This document shows, in pieces, positions 1-5,722 of a DNA stretch of 6,642 bases; position 1 is the first letter of the stretch; each line of letters opens with the position of its first letter. Below the pieces are notes generated by a model. That model was not told the origin of the DNA, searched no databases, and saw only the letters and a program-made list of their open reading frames with translations. Source of the stretch: an uncultured Gammaproteobacteria bacterium (GTDB lineage Bacteria > Pseudomonadota > Gammaproteobacteria > Pseudomonadales > Azotimanducaceae); NCBI GenBank assembly GCA_913043075.1, contig CAJWLI010000080.1, forward strand, positions 1-6,642, in the 5' to 3' direction. A program made the position numbers and the translations under genes.

Positions 1-106
1 TAATGGCCCGGTAGATGTCCATCTGATCAACAATATAAGTCGCTAGCGTGCCTTTTGCATCGCTTCCCGCCTTCGCGGCGAGTCTATTCAAGTTTAGGTA
101 ATTCAT
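1..106 (-). CDS. Unrecognised protein, N-terminal fragment (runs off left edge)
   Basis: On the minus strand an ATG at 106-104 opens a frame that stays open for 35 codons to the window edge. It begins MNYLNLNRLAAKAG and continues to ...IVDQMDIYRAI. An AAAGGG Shine-Dalgarno-like stretch lies about six bases before the ATG, which supports a real start. No signal peptide or membrane segment is visible in this short piece. The gene follows the aldolase/dehydrogenase gene on the same strand after 94 bases, so the two may be co-transcribed, and it could belong to the same sugar-degradation pathway. That is inference from position only. I do not recognise the family from 35 residues. Confidence 0.6.
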   Translation of the reverse strand, partial: MNYLNLNRLAAKAGSDAKGTLATYIVDQMDIYRAI

Positions 107-148
107 TTCAAACCCTTTATCTTTAATCTAAGAAGCTTTCAAACGGAA

Positions 149-186
149 TTTTTTTATGGTTAGTTCGAGAATTAACCAAGAAAAAA
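149..186. other. Symmetric hairpin between two minus-strand genes
   Basis: The core GGTTAGTT-CGAG-AATTAACC (158-177) forms an eight-pair stem (one G-T pair) with a four-base loop. It extends outwards through a T-run at 149-155 and an A-run at 181-186, giving about 16 pairs with one A-A mismatch. The T-run is on the 5' side and the A-run on the 3' side on both strands, so it lacks the 3' U-tract of a classical intrinsic terminator in either direction. It may stabilise or process the mRNA end between the aldolase gene and the downstream partial gene, or act as a weak attenuator. The structure is seen directly; the function is a guess. Confidence 0.5.
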
Positions 187-200
187 TGACAAATTCTCAC

Positions 201-2180
201 CTAGATGACTCTCTCGTTTCCTCCATCAATCGGTATTTGAGAGCCGGTTGTTTTCGAAAAGCCTTTGTCACAAACCGTTATTACTAGATCGGCAACGTCG
301 TGAGACGTGATGGTAGTTCTTAGAATATTATTCCGCTTGTATTCGTCAACAGTTAATCCATAGTTCTTTGCACGGCTTTCTAACACTTCGTCAGACCATA
401 TTCCGGTATCGAAAACGGCGTTCGGATGAAGCATATTTACTCTTATACCTTGGCTCCCTAATTCCATCGCAGCGACTCTTCCCATTTGTGTCAGTGCTGA
501 TTTAGCTGCTGAGTAAGCTCCTGCGCCCGGTCCAGGGGCTGGAACATTTTTTGATGTCATAAGAACAATTGAGGGGTCGCAGCCTAGTTTTAAAAAAGGA
601 GTGCATTCCCGCATTATGTTGACGTGGCCGCTGAAGTTTATCTCCATGGTCTTCTGAAGCAAATCACTCTCTAAATCTTCTAATTTGGCGCTTTTAGGGA
701 AGGAACCGGCATTACTTACGAGTATATCGATACCTCCGAAGGCTGCTACGCCAGTGTTAATTGCATTCTGAATCGAGTTGTTGTCTGTAATATCGCAGAT
801 CAAACCGATAATCCCAGGCTGTTTAAAAACGTCTTTGATGATCGGGTTAATATCTAGCGCAATTACTGCCGCTCCTTTTGAAGCAAAAGCTTCTGCGCAG
901 GCCTTTCCAATCCCTGAGGCAGCACCGGTTACTAGGACTATCTTTCCGTCGTAATCCGACTTTGCAGGAGCTAACTTAAGTTTCGCTTGCTCAAGCTCCC
1001 AGTATTCAAGCTCGAATATTTCTTCTTCAGATAACACCGTCCATCCCCCCAAAGCTTCTCCCCATTGGATAGCCCTGATGGTATGCTCGACCATATCTGA
1101 GATTATTTTCTTTTTCTTGATGTTGGCTGAGAAGACTACAATTCCTTTCTCTTTCCAGACCGCATACCTAGGAGCCGGGTCAAGGCATGACAGGGACCCA
1201 TCGTTATTTTTTTCAAAATACTTTAGATAGTTTTTTGCAAATGCGGTCATTCCTTCCCTTGGATCATGCTCAAGAATAGCTGGGATTCGTTTTGTTTGGA
1301 GTGTGTGGTCTGGTGTTAAAGGCCCTCTGGTTGCTATGTCGTCAATATTTTCAAGCGAACTGAAGCCCACATTTTCGCTATCCATGTTCCAAGAAGCCAA
1401 CATAGGAGCTTGATGATAGTGAGACGCCATTTGTCTGGCTTGAGCAAGCGAGAGGTAGTCGCTTGTAGATGCCTCATAAACCGATTTTGCCAGCGAGTCA
1501 AAAGCATCGATCGATTTAAGATGATCTTCTGCCTTGGTAACGAGCTCAATCATCTTGTCGTAGCTTTCCTTGGCATCATCGTTGAAGGTAAATAGTCCAT
1601 GATGCATTAGGACAATCCCTTCCAGATTAGCCCAATCTATGTCTTTTGTTGCTTCATATACCTGCGTTGCTAGGACAAAACCTGGCATTATATAGGGAAG
1701 AATTAACACATTTTCTTCATATAGAGTCTCGAGCACCTCTTTCCCATTGGGAGAATTGCTTAGTGCTACTACTGCATCTGTATGAGTGTGATCAACGAAC
1801 TTGCAAGGGATTAACGCGTGGAGGATTGCCTCTATTGAGGGCGATGGCGCATTTGGGTTAGTCATAGAAGCTTTAAGTTCTCGGGCCATTTCCGTATCTG
1901 TCATGGAGGGGAGTTTGCCTAACTTCAGGAGCGTCTCTAATCTCGCTGGGGAAAATCCTTCTTCTTCTATCGTCTTAAGATCCCATCCTGAGCCTTTTAC
2001 GAAAAGAATATCCTCTTCCAGTCCAAAGATGTTGGTCTGCGTGGATTTTACAGAAGTGTTTCCACCGCCGTGGAGAACTAATTCATCACTTTTGCCTAGC
2101 AACCTCGAGGTATAAACCCTCATCGCAAGATCGGAGTGCTTAAAGCGACGTGATTCTTCTTCCTGCCAAAGATTTTCCAT
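201..2180 (-). CDS. Bifunctional class II aldolase / short-chain dehydrogenase (RhaD aldolase-ADH type)
   Basis: This 659-residue cytoplasmic protein fuses two enzymes. Residues about 15-400 form a class II (zinc) aldolase/adducin domain with phosphate-binding GGGNTSVK (38-45) and KGSG (62-65), a likely catalytic Glu117 in PSIEA, and metal-ligand histidines in HTHTD (131, 133) and MHHG (193/194). Residues about 411-659 form a short-chain dehydrogenase with the nucleotide motif TGAASGIG (418-425), Asp443 after the second strand, which favours NAD, SNAG (489-492), and Ser543 with Tyr556-x3-Lys560 as the catalytic set. This order matches the family known for cleaving L-rhamnulose-1-phosphate to dihydroxyacetone phosphate and L-lactaldehyde and then oxidising the lactaldehyde. 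Length is close to the usual 680-700. All key residues are present. The exact sugar is uncertain, since no isomerase or kinase is visible here. The ATG is preceded by AGAGGGAAG. It ends in TAG and lies 85 bases downstream of the reductase-like gene. Confidence 0.9.
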   Translation of the reverse strand: MENLWQEEESRRFKHSDLAMRVYTSRLLGKSDELVLHGGGNTSVKSTQTNIFGLEEDILFVKGSGWDLKTIEEEGFSPARLETLLKLGKLPSMTDTEMARELKASMTNPNAPSPSIEAILHALIPCKFVDHTHTDAVVALSNSPNGKEVLETLYEENVLILPYIMPGFVLATQVYEATKDIDWANLEGIVLMHHGLFTFNDDAKESYDKMIELVTKAEDHLKSIDAFDSLAKSVYEASTSDYLSLAQARQMASHYHQAPMLASWNMDSENVGFSSLENIDDIATRGPLTPDHTLQTKRIPAILEHDPREGMTAFAKNYLKYFEKNNDGSLSCLDPAPRYAVWKEKGIVVFSANIKKKKIISDMVEHTIRAIQWGEALGGWTVLSEEEIFELEYWELEQAKLKLAPAKSDYDGKIVLVTGAASGIGKACAEAFASKGAAVIALDINPIIKDVFKQPGIIGLICDITDNNSIQNAINTGVAAFGGIDILVSNAGSFPKSAKLEDLESDLLQKTMEINFSGHVNIMRECTPFLKLGCDPSIVLMTSKNVPAPGPGAGAYSAAKSALTQMGRVAAMELGSQGIRVNMLHPNAVFDTGIWSDEVLESRAKNYGLTVDEYKRNNILRTTITSHDVADLVITVCDKGFSKTTGSQIPIDGGNERVI

Positions 2181-2265
2181 CTTATTCTTCCCTCTTAAAG
2201 ATGCTTAACATACATTGAGATAACTCGATTTCCCCTATTATCAACCAGCTAAAACTCTAGAGCTA

Positions 2266-2682
2266 CTATGAATTTATTGATTCGTCGATTTTTTCTAAGC
2301 GGAGAAATTTCCTGGGAGGGAACCCTGTCAAGAGACGGAAGCTAAAGGGTAGTGGGTTCTTTAAAGATACTTGCTCATCTTCTTGCGGGCTAGTCGGAGT
2401 CGCTCGAAAAAAAACTATCTCGTCGTTTAATTTGATGCTCACCCTCGGGTTTTCTGTCGCTTCATAATACCATCTGCGAGGCCAGTGATTAGCTGCTACA
2501 TAAAGTGTTTCTCCGCGGTAAAGTTTATTCACGACTCTTGTTTTTGGTTCGCCCTGTGCATAAGTAGTTATTTTTAGGGTTTCTGAACTTGTTGGCTGGA
2601 AGTAACCCAAAAGTGACTCAAATGTCACAACAACAGCCGCATAGCAAAGAAAAACTACTCCTACAATTTTTAGTTTCTGCAT
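2266..2682 (-). CDS. Membrane-anchored Ddn/DUF385-type nitroreductase-like protein
   Basis: The 138-residue protein has an N-terminal hydrophobic segment (about 5-22) after two lysines, which is a likely inner-membrane anchor or uncleaved signal. It is followed by a small beta-rich domain. The run TLKITT (35-40), LYVAANHWPRRWYYEATENP (60-79), VSIKLND (81-87), FFRATP (91-96) and LTGFPPRKFLRLE (118-130) resembles the deazaflavin (F420)-dependent nitroreductase/DUF385 split-barrel family, in which a P-x-WY...NP-x-V signature is typical. The frame is open far upstream (to 3057), but that extension overlaps the divergent gene at 2884. The ATG at 2682 puts the membrane segment at the N-terminus, so I chose it; its Shine-Dalgarno is weak (GGGA). 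Substrate and cofactor are unknown. Many proteobacteria do not make F420, so FMN, haem or nothing may be bound instead. It could share a transcript with the aldolase gene 85 bases downstream. Confidence 0.75.
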   Translation of the reverse strand: MQKLKIVGVVFLCYAAVVVTFESLLGYFQPTSSETLKITTYAQGEPKTRVVNKLYRGETLYVAANHWPRRWYYEATENPRVSIKLNDEIVFFRATPTSPQEDEQVSLKNPLPFSFRLLTGFPPRKFLRLEKIDESINS

Positions 2683-2883
2683 GTATTGTTGTCCCAAATA
2701 AAGTCGGAAGTATTTTTCCTTAATTATTAACGGAGATCTACACCCGAGCCCAGTTCTAAAAGAAGTATTTTTTAAGGACTTCACAAAGCTCGGTTCAGAG
2801 CTACTGAGACTTTTAAGCAACTTAAGGTTAATACTCCTAAGGATTAGGGTATACTGCTGATCATAAAAAAAGACCAATAAAAT
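2683..2883. promoter_or_regulatory. Divergent intergenic region with repeated elements
   Basis: These 201 bases separate the divergent reductase-like and cyclic-nucleotide-binding genes and should hold both promoters. An exact 11-base direct repeat, GAAGTATTTTT, occurs at 2707-2717 and 2762-2772, 55 bases apart. Dyads are visible at 2706-2719 (GGAA-6-TTCC), 2720-2730 (TTAAT-T-ATTAA) and 2813-2825 (TTAAG-CAA-CTTAA). These could be regulator sites, but AT-rich DNA produces such matches by chance. No clear promoter for the leftward gene could be fixed. Confidence 0.35.
2850..2855 (+). promoter_or_regulatory. Probable -10 box for the cyclic-nucleotide-binding gene
   Basis: TATACT matches the sigma-70 -10 consensus at five of six positions. 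It lies 28 bases before the ATG at 2884, giving an expected transcription start near 2862 and a short leader of about 22 bases. No good -35 hexamer is found at the usual spacing. The TTAAG-CAA-CTTAA dyad (2813-2825) covers the zone just upstream, which would suit activator-dependent transcription. The leader contains no Shine-Dalgarno sequence. Confidence 0.45.
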
Positions 2884-3654
2884 ATGCTGGATTTCGAAAC
2901 GCTTCTTCACCAGGTAAAAAACCAGACTAAAGTCATCGAAGTTTCTGCGGACGATCAGTTTGATTTCGTTGATAGGGATTATGCTTATATCATTGAATCT
3001 GGCTCTTTGTTGGTTGTTGGTGAAAGAAACTCTGGGACAGGAGTGTCTCCAACACATACTTTAGAAGAGAATGACCCCGTAGGTTTCGCTGAGGCGATAG
3101 CTGCAAGACCCCCTAAACTTAAGTTTAAGCAAGTAACCGATTTAACCTTAAGGCAATTTAAGAGTTCGGATATCAGAAAATTCGTCGATAGAGCGAATGT
3201 TTTCTCCAAAACAATCATTAAATACAGCATTGGAAGGATATTTGCCCAGACAAGAACTTCTTCAAACCTCGCGTTTGAGGAGGGGTTTATTGATAAAAAT
3301 TACGATTTGCTAAAAAAACGTCGCGTGGCTCGTGATGAGGAAGTATTTAAAATTGGTAGTGTTGCGAAAGACATGTTTTTTATCAATAAGGGTTTGGTCC
3401 AAGTGGTCTCTAGAGAGATGAAAGTCATCGCTGAACTAGGTGTCGGTGAATGCTTTGGTGAATCCGCACTATTTGATTTTAGGCCCAGAACGTACGGCGT
3501 TGTCGCAAGCCAAAATTCGGATCTACTTGTTATTGATAGTGAGCAGGTAGAAATCGAAGTCAGCAAGGAGCCTGCAATTGTTCGGTTAGCAGTGCTCCTT
3601 CTAGTTAAAAGGTTAGAAGTTATGAATAACCTTCGATTGTTGCAACAGAATTAG
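2884..3654 (+). CDS. Tandem cyclic-nucleotide-binding-domain protein
   Basis: The 256-residue soluble protein appears to contain two cNMP-binding (CRP-like) beta-roll folds. The first (about 15-110) is degenerate: YIIESGSLLVV (35-45) and LEENDPVGFAEAI (60-72) fit the fold, but the phosphate-binding arginine cassette is missing. The second (about 145-245) is well formed, with VFKIGSVAKDMFFINKGLVQ (154-173), the phosphate-binding cassette CFGESALFDFRPRTYGVV (190-207) including Glu193 and Arg202, and a C-terminal helix ending at the stop. No helix-turn-helix, kinase or cyclase domain follows, so it is not a CRP-type DNA-binding regulator. It may sense cAMP or cGMP and act through protein contacts. 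ATG at 2884 is the first usable start. It lacks a Shine-Dalgarno but follows a plausible -10 box. It ends in TAG and converges with the DoxX gene, 54 bases away. Confidence 0.85.
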   Translation: MLDFETLLHQVKNQTKVIEVSADDQFDFVDRDYAYIIESGSLLVVGERNSGTGVSPTHTLEENDPVGFAEAIAARPPKLKFKQVTDLTLRQFKSSDIRKFVDRANVFSKTIIKYSIGRIFAQTRTSSNLAFEEGFIDKNYDLLKKRRVARDEEVFKIGSVAKDMFFINKGLVQVVSREMKVIAELGVGECFGESALFDFRPRTYGVVASQNSDLLVIDSEQVEIEVSKEPAIVRLAVLLLVKRLEVMNNLRLLQQN

Positions 3655-3708
3655 CTATTAAGTTGAATTTCGACCTAAATTCTATTTACAAAATCTCATA
3701 AAGCATCC

Positions 3709-4119
3709 TCAAATTTCTTGCTGATCTTTGCTTTTAATTATGTCGTCTAGGCTCCAAATACCAGAGCCCTTGCAGGCAATAAAAAGAAAGATGAAGCAAT
3801 AGAGAGCAGAGAGCTCCCCGCCATTCAATATAGGAAAAAGATCTCTCATTCCATGGGCCATCCAATATGCCACTGCCATCGTCCCGCTGCATAAAAATGC
3901 AACTGGTCTCGAAAAAAGACCTAACATAATCATCGCACCACCGATCACCTCGATGAGACCCGCGGCTTGCATCAGAGGGCTCATTGGATAAGGGAACTCT
4001 AACGGAAAGTTGAAAAGCTTTTGAGATCCGTGAAATACAAATAAAAAGCCGGCCACGATCCTTAGTAGCGCATAGGCTTGATCATCTCGGCCCGCAAGTA
4101 GTTTGTCTAAAAATCCCAT
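3709..4119 (-). CDS. DoxX family membrane protein
   Basis: The 136-residue integral inner-membrane protein has about four transmembrane helices (roughly 17-35, 50-70, 73-90 and 103-118). Family signatures are LRIVAGFLFVFHGSQKLF (19-36), AAGLIEVIGGAMIMLGLFSR (52-71) and the YWMAHG block (85-90) followed by GGE (100-102). DoxX proteins are widespread small membrane proteins, named after a subunit of an archaeal terminal oxidase. Most bacterial members have no proven function, though roles in redox stress or as quinone-linked partners have been proposed. The start is firm: AAAAGGAG lies about eight bases before the ATG. The gene ends in TGA, which shows that TGA is a normal stop in this genome. 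It is divergent from the SPOR gene and convergent with the cyclic-nucleotide-binding gene, so it is probably monocistronic. Confidence 0.9.
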   Translation of the reverse strand: MGFLDKLLAGRDDQAYALLRIVAGFLFVFHGSQKLFNFPLEFPYPMSPLMQAAGLIEVIGGAMIMLGLFSRPVAFLCSGTMAVAYWMAHGMRDLFPILNGGELSALYCFIFLFIACKGSGIWSLDDIIKSKDQQEI

Positions 4120-4150
4120 CTTCGTTTCTCCTTTTGTATTTTTGTCGCTA

Positions 4151-4179
4151 TTTATATGTGAGCCTAAAAAGAGTGAAAC
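4151..4179 (-). promoter_or_regulatory. Probable sigma-70 promoter of the DoxX gene
   Basis: Read on the minus strand, TATAAA (4156-4151) is a good -10 box. GTTTCA (4179-4174), a weak -35 with three of six matches, lies 17 bases upstream. The expected transcription start is near 4145-4143, leaving a short leader that carries the strong AAAAGGAG ribosome-binding site. Position and spacing are good; the -35 is poor. Confidence 0.4.
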
Positions 4180-4301
4180 AGTTTATTTGAAATCGCAGAT
4201 TGTTGAAATTTATTTTTCAATTGTATTTTCCACTTTTTGGGTGAGTAACATCTTTGTAAGTGCTAAAGTCTTCATGGTAAGTTCTTTCAGGGAAGCTTAA
4301 G

Positions 4302-4745
4302 ATGTTCCGATTTACTTTTGGTTTGCTCCTTGGTTTCGGTGCCAGCTTTTTCGTGAATCAAGCTCCATGGCAAGGGCTTGGCGAATCGGAGATAGTTAAA
4401 GAGCTTCAACTAGAGAAGTTCATAGACAAAGCAAAAGAAGACGTATTCGAAGCCCTGAAAGCGGCGGATGTAGAAACTCTTCTTCCATCAAGTGAACGCA
4501 ATAATATAGTAAAGCGATATTACGTCCAATTGGGTGCTTTTTCCTCGGAAAGAAATGCTGATCGAATGCGGGCAGAGACAATTTTAGAGGGATATACTCA
4601 GCAGACTATTTTTGTAAACACCGTTGGACCAGGATTACATAGAGTTTTAATCGGTCCCTTCGATAGAAAAACACAAGCAGAGAGGGCGATAGTCGACACC
4701 ACCGCTCGAGGCCTGTCCGGTCTTATGATAAGGGGAGCTTTCTAA
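4302..4745 (+). CDS. Membrane-anchored SPOR-domain protein
   Basis: The 147-residue protein has an N-terminal hydrophobic segment (about 3-18), giving a single inner-membrane anchor with the rest in the periplasm. A charged linker with helical character (about 28-60) follows, then a C-terminal SPOR domain (about 72-147). SPOR hallmarks are YYVQLGAFSSERNADRMRA (73-91), a central VGPGLHRVLIGPF block (108-120), and a final helix with RAIVDTTARGLSGLMIRG (128-145). SPOR domains bind denuded septal peptidoglycan, so a role at division sites or in cell-wall remodelling is likely. The protein is smaller than FtsN and lacks its essential-region features, and I assign no gene name. The ATG has a modest AGGGAAG ribosome-binding site. 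No clear promoter was identified in the 182-base upstream gap shared with DoxX. Confidence 0.88.
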   Translation: MFRFTFGLLLGFGASFFVNQAPWQGLGESEIVKELQLEKFIDKAKEDVFEALKAADVETLLPSSERNNIVKRYYVQLGAFSSERNADRMRAETILEGYTQQTIFVNTVGPGLHRVLIGPFDRKTQAERAIVDTTARGLSGLMIRGAF

Positions 4746-4783
4746 AGATAGCTACAGGAATGAGAATGCCTTGCTAGAATGTA

Positions 4784-4813
4784 TTCAAAAAGTCGTTTTT
4801 ATTCCGCTATTAT
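4784..4813 (+). promoter_or_regulatory. Probable promoter giving a leaderless transcript
   Basis: TTCAAA (4784-4789, four of six matches to the -35 consensus) and TATTAT (4808-4813, five of six matches to the -10) are 18 bases apart. Transcription would be expected to begin about seven bases after the -10, that is at or next to the ATG at 4820. This fits the lack of any Shine-Dalgarno sequence before that gene. The promoter could drive the whole lipoprotein, NTF2-like and selenoprotein cluster. Confidence 0.45.
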
Positions 4814-4819
4814 GAGTCT

Positions 4820-5227
4820 ATGTTCAAGAATTCGAAACTATCCAAAGTCAAAATAAATTGCTTGATTCTCATAGCTTTTTCTTTTTTGAGCATTGGGTGT
4901 AGCTCAATGTATGAATACAAGCCGCCCTCGATAGTGAACATAGATGACAATGAAGTGGTGGTGGCCCACGAAAATAAGTGGCGTTTTGGTAAAAATTACA
5001 ACGTGGCTAGTAAGACAGAAATTTTAGGAAAAGCAGAGGCTGCGTGCTACGCCGCTACCGAAAACAAAGCTACATTTCGTAGTCGGTACTGTGATGATAG
5101 GTTGAACAAAAAGCACTGTTCGCTTGAGCGTTTTTTATTTATTTGCGAATCTGATGGGCTAAAAAAAAATGATCGTTTAAGAAAAGAAAGTCCTGTAATC
5201 CGATATTCCCGCGCTAAAGAAATTTAA
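4820..5227 (+). CDS. Putative outer-membrane lipoprotein, cysteine-rich, unknown function
   Basis: The 135-residue protein starts with a basic stretch and a hydrophobic core (about 13-24) ending in a lipobox-like LSIGC with Cys27. Serine at +2 does not favour inner-membrane retention, so outer-membrane sorting is expected. The mature part has four more cysteines (76, 91, 100, 109), an even number that could make two disulfides in the periplasm, and a basic tail (about 115-135). I do not recognise the family. The ATG at 4820 has no Shine-Dalgarno, but no other ATG precedes the signal peptide in frame, and a promoter places the RNA start close to it. It is followed after 21 bases by the secreted NTF2-like gene, which suggests an operon. 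Confidence is good that it is a lipoprotein and nil on function. Confidence 0.72.
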   Translation: MFKNSKLSKVKINCLILIAFSFLSIGCSSMYEYKPPSIVNIDDNEVVVAHENKWRFGKNYNVASKTEILGKAEAACYAATENKATFRSRYCDDRLNKKHCSLERFLFICESDGLKKNDRLRKESPVIRYSRAKEI

Positions 5228-5248
5228 ACAAAAACATGGAGGTTCCCG

Positions 5249-5701
5249 ATGAAAAAAATCTTGTTAAGTATCATTCTGATTAACTTTGCTGCTCTTGCAA
5301 CAGCCGAAAATTCAGGACAAGAGCTCTCGCCTTCACAGGTAGTCACGAAAGCCTACGAGACATTTTCTGCTGGCGATATGGAGGGCTGGAGTGCTTTGCA
5401 TTCTAAGGATTTAACATTCACGATACTTGGAGATCTTCCGCAATCTGGTTCCCACAAAGGCACACAAGCGACAATAGAAAACGTCTTTGAGGTCCTGCCA
5501 GTTCATTGGCCAGGCTTTAACTTAACCGAGCTTAATCGTTACACGGTAGCTAATACGGTGATCGTTCATCTAAAAATGACGGCCAAGGGGTTGGAGACAG
5601 AGTCTCTGCACAAGTTCGAGATAGTCGATGGAAAAATTTCCAGCTTTACAGCATTTGATGACACCCAAAGTATGTTTATCGCGATGAAGAAAAATATATA
5701 A
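5249..5701 (+). CDS. Secreted NTF2/SnoaL-like protein
   Basis: The 150-residue protein has a clear Sec signal peptide: MKK, hydrophobic core 4-17, and an A-T-A cleavage site giving a mature start at about Glu20. The mature part has a SnoaL/NTF2-like cone fold: helix VVTKAYETFSAGDMEGWSAL (31-50), a strand LTFTILGDLPQSGSHKGT (55-72) ending in the typical G-x-H-x-G turn, helix ATIENVFEVL (74-83), and the paired strands TVIVHLKMTAKG (103-114) and HKFEIVDGKISSFTAFDD (121-138). Such folds serve as small-molecule isomerases, hydrolases or binding modules, and no specific activity can be assigned. The start is firm, with GGAGG six bases before the ATG. It sits 21 bases after the lipoprotein and 21 bases before the selenoprotein gene, so the three are probably co-transcribed. 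Confidence 0.85.
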   Translation: MKKILLSIILINFAALATAENSGQELSPSQVVTKAYETFSAGDMEGWSALHSKDLTFTILGDLPQSGSHKGTQATIENVFEVLPVHWPGFNLTELNRYTVANTVIVHLKMTAKGLETESLHKFEIVDGKISSFTAFDDTQSMFIAMKKNI

Positions 5702-5722
5702 AAAGTAAAAACAGAAAACTAA

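Noticed and set aside
1334..2115. Several open frames inside the aldolase gene in other frames and on the other strand
   Set aside because: They are shadows of the aldolase coding region, with no recognisable domains and no sensible ribosome-binding sites.
2683..3057. N-terminal extension of the reductase-like gene to 3057
   Set aside because: It overlaps the well-supported divergent gene starting at 2884, would place the membrane segment mid-protein, and the added residues show no domain.
3655..3708. Possible bidirectional terminator between the convergent genes
   Set aside because: Only a weak stem (GTTG/CGAC around 3662-3674) is seen, with no U-tract on either side, so it does not support a terminator call.
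4103..4300. 65-residue plus-strand frame between DoxX and the SPOR gene
   Set aside because: It lies over the DoxX start and its promoter region, has low-complexity hydrophobic content and no ribosome-binding site, so it is probably chance.
4812..4856. 14-codon frame (ATG at 4812) overlapping the lipoprotein start
   Set aside because: It has no ribosome-binding site and lies inside the -10 region of the predicted promoter, so it is unlikely to be translated.
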